DNA of 6,117 nucleotides, taken from positions 1-6,117 of the forward strand of contig JAAHIA010000303.1 of NCBI GenBank assembly GCA_010671975.1. Reading direction: 5' to 3'. This document shows, one piece after another, positions 1-5,698 of this stretch (within the stretch, counting starts at the first letter, position 1; each line of letters opens with the position of its first letter). The translations under genes and the position numbers were made by a program. The DNA is from Leptolyngbya sp. SIO4C1. GTDB taxonomy: Bacteria; Cyanobacteriota; Cyanobacteriia; Phormidesmidales; Phormidesmidaceae. The notes beneath the pieces are model-generated. The model was not told the origin of the DNA and searched no databases. It was given only the letters and a program-made list of their open reading frames with translations.

Positions 1-23
1 TCAGAATACTCGCTACTAAGCGC

Positions 24-42
24 TTTTTAGATAGTCTAAAAA
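24..42. repeat. Short AT-rich perfect inverted repeat
   Basis: Arms TTTTTAGA (24-31) and TCTAAAAA (35-42) are exact reverse complements around a 3-base centre (TAG). It lies past the 3' end of the minus-strand gene that stops at 185. The stem is too AT-rich for a standard intrinsic terminator, so a protein-binding site, a weak terminator for whatever lies to the left, or chance are all possible. The repeat is seen directly; any role is inference. Confidence 0.4.
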
Positions 43-45
43 ACT

Positions 46-102
46 GGCTTGAAGGTGCTTCTCGAGCTTGCAGATCAAATCTGTTAAAACTCTCTTCAAG
101 CC
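46..102. repeat. Nested inverted repeats in non-coding DNA
   Basis: Outer arms GGCTTGAAG (46-54) and CTTCAAGCC (94-102) are perfect 9-base reverse complements. Inside lies a second small hairpin, CAGAT (71-75) and ATCTG (79-83) with a 3-base loop. No open reading frame covers 1-184, so the structure is not explained by coding. If transcribed, it could fold into an interrupted stem with an inner hairpin. No known RNA family is recognised. Confidence 0.35.
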
Positions 103-184
103 TGTTACGTCAAGCTATCTGTAAGCCCTCAAATTCACAACTTTGCCAGCTCTATGGTAGCGCTGCGGTTGAGCAACAAAAACG

Positions 185-604
185 CTACGAGAAAACGGTA
201 GGATACCGAGCGCTGTCAGCACTGTCATAGATTTGGCAGCAGCCTTGTAGAAACCTGTCGAAATGCTGTCGAACCGTCTGAGCATCGCCGACCGAGTCGG
301 ACAGCTTCAGATGAAAGAGCAAGGAGAAAAAGTCCGTATCAAAGGCAGTGTGAAAAGCAGACACAGGCCATACTAGATCGGGCGCAGCCTTGAGATCGTA
401 TAGCGTGAGCGCACAGCTAGCCACGTCTGCAGCTGCGGCTTCAATCGCTTGCTGGCGCTGGTAGGGATCGGGCGGTAGCCCCTGTACGAGCATCAGCGGA
501 CGTGCCCAAAGCCGACAGTGGCGGACTGTTTGAATAACCTCGGTGTAAAGTCGAGCATCGCTGTGCTCTAAATATAAGATTTGTGATGGTTGAATATCTA
601 TCAT
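185..604 (-). CDS. Uncharacterised small protein, divergent from clpS
   Basis: I do not recognise a named family. With the ATG at 604 the product is 139 residues and begins MIDIQPSQILYLEHSDARLY. It is probably soluble: no signal peptide or membrane segment is visible, and it mixes aliphatic stretches with an Ala-rich helix (AIEAAAADVAS). It has three cysteines in its central and C-terminal parts, two of them adjacent (CC). A longer version from a GTG at 679 adds 25 residues; I prefer the ATG because the protein-like segment QILYLEHSDARLYTEVIQTV starts just after it, but neither start has a clear ribosome binding site. The stop is TAG at 187-185. The gene is divergent from clpS and could share a control region with it. 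The sequence has the feel of a conserved cyanobacterial hypothetical protein, but that is an impression, not a search result. Confidence 0.65.
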   Translation of the reverse strand: MIDIQPSQILYLEHSDARLYTEVIQTVRHCRLWARPLMLVQGLPPDPYQRQQAIEAAAADVASCALTLYDLKAAPDLVWPVSAFHTAFDTDFFSLLFHLKLSDSVGDAQTVRQHFDRFLQGCCQIYDSADSARYPTVFS

Positions 605-713
605 CAAAGAAACTGATGGCTTGTGTATAGCGTTCAGAATGCCCTGCAGGTGATGGAGAAATCCTATGGGGACCGCCACGAGAAGGCTGCTAGACCTAGC
701 TCTTACTCACCGT

Positions 714-741
714 TTGTTAAATTTAATTCATAAATTATCAT
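714..741 (+). promoter_or_regulatory. Candidate clpS promoter with internal inverted repeat
   Basis: In the AT-rich part of the divergent spacer, TTGTTA (714-719) and TATCAT (736-741) are separated by 16 bases and match the sigma-70 -35 and -10 consensus at 4/6 and 5/6 positions. Transcription would start near 748, giving a leader of about 115 bases before clpS. Between the two boxes lies a perfect inverted repeat, AATTTA (720-725) and TAAATT (731-736) with a 5-base centre, placed where a repressor could block the promoter. In AT-rich DNA such matches also arise by chance. Confidence 0.35.
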
Positions 742-862
742 TAGTAGGCAGGCTCGCAGAACCTCAAGTTATTCATTTCTCGAAGTTTATGCTTCCTTTA
801 CAGCCTTTCCCTGCTAGCCACACGTTTGATATCCGTACGCTGACTATCTCTGCTCAACGATC

Positions 863-1153
863 ATGACGTCCATTGGAACAATAGAGAAACCTGCTACCTC
901 AACTGTCCGCAAGCTAGCGCCTCGGTATCGCGTGCTTTTGCACAACGATGACTTCAACTCGATGGAATATGTTGTTGAGTCGCTGGTGAAGACCGTACCT
1001 AGCCTTTCTGTGCCGCAGGCCGTTGATATCATGATGCAGGCTCATAACGCTGGCGTTGCGCTTGTCATTACCTGCGCGCTCGAACATGCAGAGTTTTACT
1101 GTGAATCGCTCTGTGCTAAGGGATTGACCAGCACAATTGAACCAGACGAATAG
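863..1153 (+). CDS. clpS: ATP-dependent Clp protease adaptor ClpS
   Basis: ClpS is a cytoplasmic adaptor that binds proteins with destabilising N-terminal residues and delivers them to the ClpA/ClpC unfoldase of the Clp protease. The 96-residue product has the family core: RYRVLLHNDD (21-30) with the amino-terminus-binding Asn28-Asp29-Asp30, Met34 at the pocket gatekeeper position, and IMMQAHNAG (56-64) with the pocket residues Met57 and His61. The C-terminal STIEPDE is also typical. By my manual alignment to E. coli ClpS, Thr38 is replaced by Asn32 and Val65 by Ala60, as in plant and cyanobacterial forms. Cyanobacteria often have two paralogues (ClpS1, ClpS2); which one this is cannot be settled here. 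No strong ribosome binding site precedes the ATG, but this start gives a normal length and a short disordered N-terminus. It is probably co-transcribed with the protease gene 17 bases downstream. Confidence 0.95.
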   Translation: MTSIGTIEKPATSTVRKLAPRYRVLLHNDDFNSMEYVVESLVKTVPSLSVPQAVDIMMQAHNAGVALVITCALEHAEFYCESLCAKGLTSTIEPDE

Positions 1154-1170
1154 TTGAGCCAGACGAATAG
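1137..1170. repeat. 17-bp tandem duplication at clpS/protease junction
   Basis: TTGAACCAGACGAATAG (1137-1153) is followed directly by TTGAGCCAGACGAATAG (1154-1170), a head-to-tail copy with one A-to-G difference. TTGA follows again at 1171. The first copy ends with the clpS stop codon TAG. The second ends with a TAG that is in the reading frame of the protease gene and directly abuts its TTG start. The duplication therefore makes up the whole spacer between the two genes. Confidence 0.9.
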
Positions 1171-2055
1171 TTGAAGATTCCTAAGCTATCAACACGAGCA
1201 GCAGGGCCTCGCATCGCCCGCCAGTCTGCTTGGGTCCGCATCTTTTTGTTCCTGGGGCTGCTGCTGCTAGGCTGGGGCCCGCTGGCGCTGGTGATTTACT
1301 GGCTGGGTGAGCGCTTAGCATTGACGGATACAGCCTCAGCGGCTGCGCTGATTTTACTTTACGCCCTGTTTATTAGCCTGCTGCGCCGCTGGGGGCGAGC
1401 GGTGCATCGCTGGGGGCATCCGCTGTCGCACTGCGGTCTGCGCTGGTCAAGCCGGCTGTGGTCAGGGCTGCTGAAGGCGCTGCTGGCCGGCGTACTGGCG
1501 GTGTTCGGGCTGTTCGGGTTAGAAGTGCTGCTGGGCTGGGCTATTCCGCAGCCGCCTAGCTGGTCGCTGCTCTGGACTGCGCTCGAAGGCCTGCTGGTAG
1601 CGCTGGGGATCGGACTGGCAGAGGAACTGTTTTTTCGCGGCTGGCTGCTGGCTGAACTAGAGCGCGACTATCCGTCTAGTGTGGCGCTCACGATCAATGC
1701 GCTGATTTTTGCGATCGCCCACTTCCTGCGACCGCTGTCAGATATTTTGCAAACCCTACCGCAGTTTATCGGCCTGTTCATTCTAGGGATGGCGCTGGTT
1801 TGGGCGCGGCGCATTCCGTCTGGAGAGCGCTGGCAGCGGACCCGCACCGATTTGGGATTGCCCATTGGCTTCCATGCGGGCTTGGTGTGGGGCTACTACC
1901 TAATTCAAGTCGGGCAGCTGACGCAGCCCAAAGCGACTGTGCCAGACTGGCTAACAGGCATTGACGGCAACCCGCTAGCCGGTCTGCTAGGGCTAATTTT
2001 ACTCAGCATCATTGCCGCTAAATTTGCTCGCCTAGCCAGCGCTAGCGCCGACTAG
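1171..2055 (+). CDS. CPBP (Abi/Rce1-type) intramembrane protease
   Basis: The product is a 294-residue polytopic membrane protein of the CPBP family, putative glutamate/metal-dependent endopeptidases related to CAAX prenyl protease 2 (Rce1). Motif 1 is EELFFR (151-156, with Glu151, Glu152 and Arg156), motif 2 is the FAIAH block (180-184, His184), and motif 3 contains His235 in IGFHAG. All expected catalytic residues are present, so it should be active. Hydrophobic segments lie near 22-45, 55-70, 97-124, 136-150, 171-186, 197-211 and 268-284. The start is TTG at 1171: an in-frame TAG lies immediately upstream, and no ATG, GTG or other TTG occurs before the first membrane segment. The 17-base gap and rare start codon fit translation coupled to clpS. 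Substrate is unknown; cyanobacterial family members are mostly uncharacterised. It ends 9 bases from argF, which converges on it. Confidence 0.88.
   Translation: MKIPKLSTRAAGPRIARQSAWVRIFLFLGLLLLGWGPLALVIYWLGERLALTDTASAAALILLYALFISLLRRWGRAVHRWGHPLSHCGLRWSSRLWSGLLKALLAGVLAVFGLFGLEVLLGWAIPQPPSWSLLWTALEGLLVALGIGLAEELFFRGWLLAELERDYPSSVALTINALIFAIAHFLRPLSDILQTLPQFIGLFILGMALVWARRIPSGERWQRTRTDLGLPIGFHAGLVWGYYLIQVGQLTQPKATVPDWLTGIDGNPLAGLLGLILLSIIAAKFARLASASAD
1711..1718. repeat. HIP1 octamer GCGATCGC (first of six)
   Basis: This palindrome is the highly iterated palindrome of many cyanobacterial genomes. Other copies here are at 3294-3301, 4421-4428, 4861-4868, 5568-5575 and 5895-5902. All six lie inside coding sequence. 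About one per kilobase is far above random expectation for an 8-mer and is the main sequence-level evidence for a cyanobacterial source. Confidence 0.9.
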
Positions 2056-2074
2056 CAAGCGCGCTCAAAGCGCT
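2041..2074. terminator. Weak bidirectional terminator candidate between convergent genes
   Basis: Two short GC-rich hairpins span the stop codons of the protease gene and argF: GCTAG (2041-2045) pairs with CTAGC (2052-2056), and AGCGC (2058-2062) pairs with GCGCT (2070-2074). The 9-bp spacer between the genes leaves no room for a separate terminator. Neither hairpin is followed by a clear T-run on either strand, so termination may be inefficient or factor-dependent. Confidence 0.3.
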
Positions 2075-2991
2075 CCTAAGATTGCAGCGAGCAGCGCCTT
2101 TTGAGCATGTAATCGATTTTCGGCCTGATCCCAGACACGCGACTGCGCGCCTTCCATCACCTCGTGCGTGATCTCTTCGTCGCGATGAGCCGGTAAGCAG
2201 TGCAGCACAATGGCATCGCTGTGGGCCTGAGCCAGCAGCGCCGAATTAATTTGATAGGGCTCAAAAACTGGAATGCGCGACTCAGCTAGATCTTCTTGAC
2301 CCATGCTGGCCCAAACATCGGTATAAAGGACATGGCTGTCGGCAACGGCAGCTTCGGGATCGGTGGTCACCACAATGCTGTCTGGATTAGGGCTGAGCGC
2401 CTTGGCTTGCTCAACAATGGCAGCCTCGGGCCGATACTGCTCCGGGGTCGCCACCCGAATCGTCATGCCGGTGAGAGCGCAGCCTAGCAGCAGTGAATGA
2501 GCAACGTTGTTGCCATCGCCTAGATAGGTCAGCGTTAGTCCTTCAAGCTGTCCTCCAAACGCTTCTTGCACAGTCAGTAAATCGGCCAGAATCTGGCAGG
2601 GATGCTCCAGATCGGTCAGCGCATTGATCACGGGGATGCTGGCATACCGGGCAAACGCTTCTACCTCTGACTGGGCGTAGGTACGAATGGCCAGCACATC
2701 GACGTAGCGATCAAGGACACGCGCGGTATCAGCCGGAGGCTCACCTCGGCCAACCTGAGTGACGCCCGTATTAAGATCTAGCACCTGGCCACCCATGTGA
2801 TACATGGCCACTGAAAAGCTCACTCTTGTGCGAGTCGAGGCTTTCGAGAAGACCAGTCCCAGCACCTGATGGGGGCACTGTGGCCGCAGCGAACCTGCTT
2901 TGAGCTGCGCTGCTAGCGCCAGCAGATCTCGAAGCTCCGAAACGCTCAGATCGGCCAAACTCAAAAAATCGCGCCCTTTGAGTGACTGCAT
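2065..2991 (-). CDS. argF: Ornithine carbamoyltransferase
   Basis: This enzyme transfers the carbamoyl group of carbamoyl phosphate to ornithine, giving citrulline, a cytoplasmic step of arginine synthesis. The 308-residue product has the usual family length. The carbamoyl-phosphate-binding STRTR is at 52-56, with Arg103 in AIRTY and HPCQ at 130-133. The ornithine side shows DGNN (159-162), Asp225, the OTCase-type SMG loop (229-231, which separates it from aspartate carbamoyltransferase) and HCLPAHR (264-270) with Cys265. All key residues are intact. The ATG at 2991 is preceded by a purine-rich AGGGAA about 6 bases upstream, a plausible ribosome binding site, and gives the usual N-terminus. 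No other arginine gene is adjacent, which is normal for cyanobacteria, where the pathway genes are often scattered. I saw no clear ARG-box operator upstream. Confidence 0.96.
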   Translation of the reverse strand: MQSLKGRDFLSLADLSVSELRDLLALAAQLKAGSLRPQCPHQVLGLVFSKASTRTRVSFSVAMYHMGGQVLDLNTGVTQVGRGEPPADTARVLDRYVDVLAIRTYAQSEVEAFARYASIPVINALTDLEHPCQILADLLTVQEAFGGQLEGLTLTYLGDGNNVAHSLLLGCALTGMTIRVATPEQYRPEAAIVEQAKALSPNPDSIVVTTDPEAAVADSHVLYTDVWASMGQEDLAESRIPVFEPYQINSALLAQAHSDAIVLHCLPAHRDEEITHEVMEGAQSRVWDQAENRLHAQKALLAAILGAL

Positions 2992-3089
2992 GGGATTCCC
3001 TGAATTGCTGCAAGCTTCAACCCTATCAAATTTTTAGAGAGAGAAGCGGGAGAATTCGGAAAATTGCGAAATCGCGCTACGCTGAAGCA
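2992..3089. promoter_or_regulatory. Divergent spacer between argF and methyltransferase gene
   Basis: These 98 bases must hold the start signals for both genes. The middle (about 3020-3040) is AT-rich, including ATTTTT next to a purine run AGAGAGAGAAG. I could not find a -35/-10 pair with good spacing on either strand. The role is inferred from gene orientation alone. Confidence 0.4.
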
Positions 3090-3707
3090 ATGGGCATCTA
3101 TTCTCAAATAATTTTTCCGCGATTGCTGGACTGGACAATGTCGGGAGAGCCAATGTCAGCCTATCGTCGCGAACTGCTCAAACAGGCGACCGGCAGGGTA
3201 CTCGAGATTGGATTTGGGACGGGATTGAACCTGCCCTACTACCCGCCAGCAGTTAAGTCGCTAACGGTGGTTGACCCTAACCCAGGCATGAACGCGATCG
3301 CAGCTCAGCGCGTTCAGACCTCGCCAATTCCGGTTGAGATCAAGCAGCTCAGCGGCGAGGCGCTGCCGTTTGCGTCCGGCAGCTTTGATAGCGTCGTCTC
3401 TACCTGGACGCTGTGCAGCATTCCTCAGGCTGAACAAGCGCTGCAGCAGATTCATCGCGTGCTTAAGCCCGGCGGTTGCTTTTTATTTGTCGAGCACGGG
3501 CTCAGCCCTGAATCAGAGATCAGCGTTTGGCAAGATCGGCTCACGCCGATTCAAAAGCGGATTGCTGACGGCTGCCATCTCAATCGACCGATGCAGGCTT
3601 TAGTAGAGCAGGTGTTTGAGCAGGTGACGGTAGAGACGGCCTATGCGACAGGGCTGCCGAAGATGGTGGGATATTTTTACTGGGGGAGAGCAGAGAAGGA
3701 GCTTTAG
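3090..3707 (+). CDS. Class I SAM-dependent methyltransferase, METTL7/TMT1-like
   Basis: The 205-residue product has a Rossmann-type S-adenosylmethionine site: motif I EIGFGTG (39-45), an acidic end of strand 2 at Asp62 (VVDPNPG), GEALPF (89-94) followed by SFD (98-100), and LKPGG (125-129). The segments TLCSIP, LFVEH (Glu135-His136), DGCHLNR (160-166) and the aromatic C-terminal GYFYWGRAEK resemble the METTL7 (TMT1) thiol methyltransferase group rather than UbiE/MenG quinone methyltransferases. Substrate is not predictable from sequence alone. The frame is open further upstream to a GTG at 2982, but that would overlap the argF start; ATG at 3090 gives MGIYSQIIFPRLLDW, a natural beginning for this family. 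It has no signal peptide or clear membrane helix, although the N-terminal segment (7-17) is amphipathic. Confidence 0.85.
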   Translation: MGIYSQIIFPRLLDWTMSGEPMSAYRRELLKQATGRVLEIGFGTGLNLPYYPPAVKSLTVVDPNPGMNAIAAQRVQTSPIPVEIKQLSGEALPFASGSFDSVVSTWTLCSIPQAEQALQQIHRVLKPGGCFLFVEHGLSPESEISVWQDRLTPIQKRIADGCHLNRPMQALVEQVFEQVTVETAYATGLPKMVGYFYWGRAEKEL

Positions 3708-3726
3708 AGCTTGGATTTCGGCGTTT

Positions 3727-3751
3727 GGAGGGAGGACGGGGGGCTTGAGGG
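3727..3751 (+). other. G-rich strand-asymmetric tract between convergent genes
   Basis: Seventeen of 25 bases are G on the plus strand, including runs of three, six and three. It offers several G2 tracts with short loops, but not four separated G3 tracts, so only a two-layer or bulged G-quadruplex is possible. It lies between the 3' ends of the methyltransferase gene and the minus-strand gene ending at 3755. A role in ending transcription is inference. Confidence 0.4.
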
Positions 3752-3754
3752 CTT

Positions 3755-4228
3755 TTATTTACCGAGGGCGTCGTCGAGGACTTGGCGGGCGGCTTTGGCC
3801 TGGCTGCGGGCGTCGTGGTAGCGCAGATTGGTTTGGGCAAAGCTTTTGAGCACTTTGAAGCCATTTTTGAGCGCTTCCATCTGCTCGTCGGTGATGGTTT
3901 CGTCGGTAAAGAGTAAGTCGACGAGCTGACGCACTTTGAGCGCTTCTTCGCGTGAATCCTGTACCTTCATCTTTAGGTTGGCAAGGCTGCTGAGGGTTTG
4001 GACAGCGTCTACAACGGCAGTCTCCTCAGCTGAGGGATCGGATTTGTGCTCTTTCACTTCAATGAATTCCTCCGGCGTAAATCCATCGCTAAGGTCAGTG
4101 GATAGCTTGCCTTCTCCCATGAGTTCCATCAGCTGATCCATGGCTTTTTCACGGGCTTTGGCAGAGTCTCTACCCGGTACCTGAATCAAAATGTCCTCGG
4201 GACTTTGAGGGATCGTATATTGGACCAT
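3755..4228 (-). CDS. Uncharacterised acidic two-part protein (157 residues)
   Basis: I recognise no named domain. The protein is hydrophilic and acidic, with no signal peptide, membrane segment or cysteine. Residues 1-60 (from MVQYTIPQSPEDILIQVPGR) look like a compact unit: two short strands, a charged helix DSAKAREKAMDQLMELM, then GFTPEEFIEVKE. After an acidic linker (61-70), residues 72-155 look almost wholly helical with heptad-like spacing and the turn TDETITDEQ, possibly a helical hairpin or bundle. The ATG at 4228 is the first start in frame. Stop is TAA at 3757-3755. It is a single gene, divergent from the SGNH-like gene and convergent with the methyltransferase gene. Codon and base composition match its neighbours, so recent transfer is unlikely. 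The composition suggests a cytoplasmic binding or assembly protein, but this is a guess. Confidence 0.8.
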   Translation of the reverse strand: MVQYTIPQSPEDILIQVPGRDSAKAREKAMDQLMELMGEGKLSTDLSDGFTPEEFIEVKEHKSDPSAEETAVVDAVQTLSSLANLKMKVQDSREEALKVRQLVDLLFTDETITDEQMEALKNGFKVLKSFAQTNLRYHDARSQAKAARQVLDDALGK

Positions 4229-4375
4229 ACCAGTAATCTTGTACTTATAAGACTTTATTTTAATCTTACTAGGGATAATCGACTGCGGGTTTGATAGGAT
4301 TCGGAACTTTTAGAATGAAGAATGGAAAGGAAGTTAAAGTTGACGAGGGTTGACCGTTGTCAATAGAGTAAACGT
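4229..4375. promoter_or_regulatory. Divergent control region of the two flanking genes
   Basis: This AT-richer spacer must serve genes on both sides. Leftward, the palindrome CTTATAAG (4244-4251) offers a -10-like TATAAG close to the ATG at 4228. Rightward, TAGAAT (4311-4316) matches the -10 consensus at 5/6; TTGATA (4291-4296) would be a good -35 (5/6) but the 14-base spacing is short, so a -35-independent promoter is possible. A further pair, TTGACG (4340-4345) and TAGAGT (4364-4369), has 18-base spacing but would start transcription at about the ATG. None is decisive. Confidence 0.4.
4339..4364. repeat. Phased GTTGAC direct repeats and TTGAC/GTCAA hairpin
   Basis: GTTGAC occurs at 4339-4344 and again at 4349-4354, exactly 10 bases (one helical turn) apart. 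The second copy also forms an inverted repeat with GTCAA (4359-4363) around CGTT, extendable by one G-T pair to 4364. The element ends 11 bases before the ATG at 4376. It could be a direct-repeat operator of the response-regulator kind, or a leader hairpin near the translation start. Confidence 0.5.
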
Positions 4376-5620
4376 ATGAGGCTGCAGGCGAAACGGCGCT
4401 GGACGATTGGAATTCTATGTGCGATCGCGCTGATTTTTGGCGGCTGGCTGCACGGTGTTTCGGGCGGCATTGCCCCAGCGCTGACCGCAGAGGTCAATTT
4501 TTTTAGTCCCAAAGCCTCGACGGCGGCGCTGCGTGACGCTTTTGCTCAGGCAGACCAGGCCGCAGTGCTAGCGCAGACAGCCAGTTCGGCACAGCAGTGG
4601 GACGAGGTGGTAGCTGCCTGGGGCGACGCGATTTCACCGCTTCAGTCCATCGCGGTTGATAGTCCAGAGCGCGCTTTTGCGCAGCGAAAGATGCGTGAGT
4701 ATCTGCAGAATCAGGCGGCGGCTCAGAAAAATGCTGAAAAGATGAGCCTGCCCTACGTCTTTCCTTCGCTGGGCAGCCCGGTGCTGGACGAGCAGCTGAT
4801 GCTCTATATGAGCTATGTTTCCGCCATGGGAACACCCGATATCCTGATTGTGGGCAGCTCGCGATCGCTGCAGGGAATTGACCCGCAGATTTTGCAGCGC
4901 TCGCTGCGGCAGCGCGGCTATGACGGTCTCAGGGTGTACAACTTCAGCATCAACGGGGCAACGGCGCAGGTGCTAAATTTCGTGCTGCAGCGCATGCTCA
5001 GCCCTGACTATCTGCCCAAGCTAATCGTCTGGGGCGACGGCTCGCGCGCCTTTAATAGCGCTCGGCTAGATGCGACCTTTGCGAGCATTCTCAAATCGCC
5101 CGGCTATCGAGCAGTGCTGGCAGGCGAAACGCCAAGCCTGGCGAGCGAAGCGGCTACGCGACTGGTGGTGGGACAGCCTAGCGCCATCAACGCCTACGGA
5201 TTTTTGCCAGTTTCTGAGCCGTTTGACCCCACCCTCTACTATCAAACCTATCCGCGCGTCAGTGGTCGCTATGACGGCTTCTATAATCCCTTTGCCCTAG
5301 AAGGCTTACAGGATGTTTCGCTGCAGTCGCTGGCCAGCTATCTACGGCGTCAAAACGTTAGCTTGGTCTATGTCAATCTGCCGCTGAGCGGCGACTATCT
5401 CGATGCCTATCGCAGCGAGCGTGAGCAGGCGTTTCAGCAGTTTTTGCAATCACAGAGCCGGCAGCAAGACTTCGGGGTGATCGATCTGGTCACGCAGTGG
5501 CGCACGCGAGACGCCTATTTCGCCGATCCGAGCCATCTCAATCAGGCTGGGGCCGCTGCGATCGCGCAGCAGCTAGCCGGCAATCCGCTGATTCTCTCGG
5601 CCTTAGCACCGGCTGCCTAA
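4376..5620 (+). CDS. Exported SGNH/GDSL-like protein with N-terminal helical segment (DUF1574-like)
   Basis: The 414-residue product starts with a basic n-region (RLQAKRR) and hydrophobic core (10-24), then a possible signal peptidase site after LTA (36-38); it is probably periplasmic or membrane-anchored. Residues 48-122 are Ala/Gln-rich and helical, with the pattern AQTASSAQQWDEVVAAW and REYLQNQAAAQ, like the TPR-like helical hairpins in many exported cyanobacterial proteins. From about 153 an SGNH-type domain follows: LIVGSSRSL (157-165) with nucleophile candidate Ser161 or Ser162, NFSINGAT (189-196), WGDGSRAFN (219-227) and ADPSHLNQAG (383-392) with Asp384 and His387. This layout resembles the cyanobacterial DUF1574 / AlgJ-AlgX-like group; acyl transfer or removal on an envelope glycan is inference. 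The third block has WGDGSR instead of the usual GxND, so activity is not certain. The basic start fits ATG 4376. Confidence 0.8.
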   Translation: MRLQAKRRWTIGILCAIALIFGGWLHGVSGGIAPALTAEVNFFSPKASTAALRDAFAQADQAAVLAQTASSAQQWDEVVAAWGDAISPLQSIAVDSPERAFAQRKMREYLQNQAAAQKNAEKMSLPYVFPSLGSPVLDEQLMLYMSYVSAMGTPDILIVGSSRSLQGIDPQILQRSLRQRGYDGLRVYNFSINGATAQVLNFVLQRMLSPDYLPKLIVWGDGSRAFNSARLDATFASILKSPGYRAVLAGETPSLASEAATRLVVGQPSAINAYGFLPVSEPFDPTLYYQTYPRVSGRYDGFYNPFALEGLQDVSLQSLASYLRRQNVSLVYVNLPLSGDYLDAYRSEREQAFQQFLQSQSRQQDFGVIDLVTQWRTRDAYFADPSHLNQAGAAAIAQQLAGNPLILSALAPAA

Positions 5621-5698
5621 GCACACGCACTGGGCAAACTACCCGTAAAGGCCAGTTCGGTCGCTGAAGAAATAGATAGGTTTGCTGCACAAACGCGC

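Noticed and set aside
157..188. Inverted repeat GTAGCG / CGCTAC at the end of the gene stopping at 185, as a possible terminator
   Set aside because: The stem is only 6 bases with a 20-base loop. The T-run on the minus strand lies inside the loop rather than after the stem, so it does not fit an intrinsic terminator.
666..866. A 66-codon plus-strand frame whose TGA overlaps the clpS ATG (ATGA), suggesting an upstream coupled peptide
   Set aside because: It crosses the AT-rich promoter-like spacer and the antisense of the neighbouring gene start, and the translation has no protein-like character. The 4-base overlap is easily chance.
2771..3013. An 80-codon minus-strand frame overlapping the start of argF in another frame
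   Set aside because: argF is intact with all catalytic residues, and this frame gives only an Arg/Ser/Ala-rich shadow.
2982..3089. An N-terminal extension of the methyltransferase from GTG 2982
   Set aside because: It would overlap the argF start on the other strand and adds a Cys/Arg-rich stretch unlike this family; ATG 3090 gives a standard N-terminus and length.
3580..3864. A 94-codon minus-strand frame rich in Pro, Ser and Lys spanning the convergent spacer
   Set aside because: Its low-complexity composition comes from the G-rich tract and the antisense of two well-supported genes.
4503..4835. A 110-codon minus-strand frame inside the SGNH-like gene
   Set aside because: It is antisense to a strongly supported exported protein and is Arg/Pro-rich, as expected for a shadow of GC-rich coding DNA.
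5621..5698. Readthrough fusion of the SGNH-like protein with the following exported protein (same frame, no other stop)
   Set aside because: The downstream frame has its own ATG and complete signal peptide, so separate translation is far simpler; sharing a frame occurs one time in three by chance.
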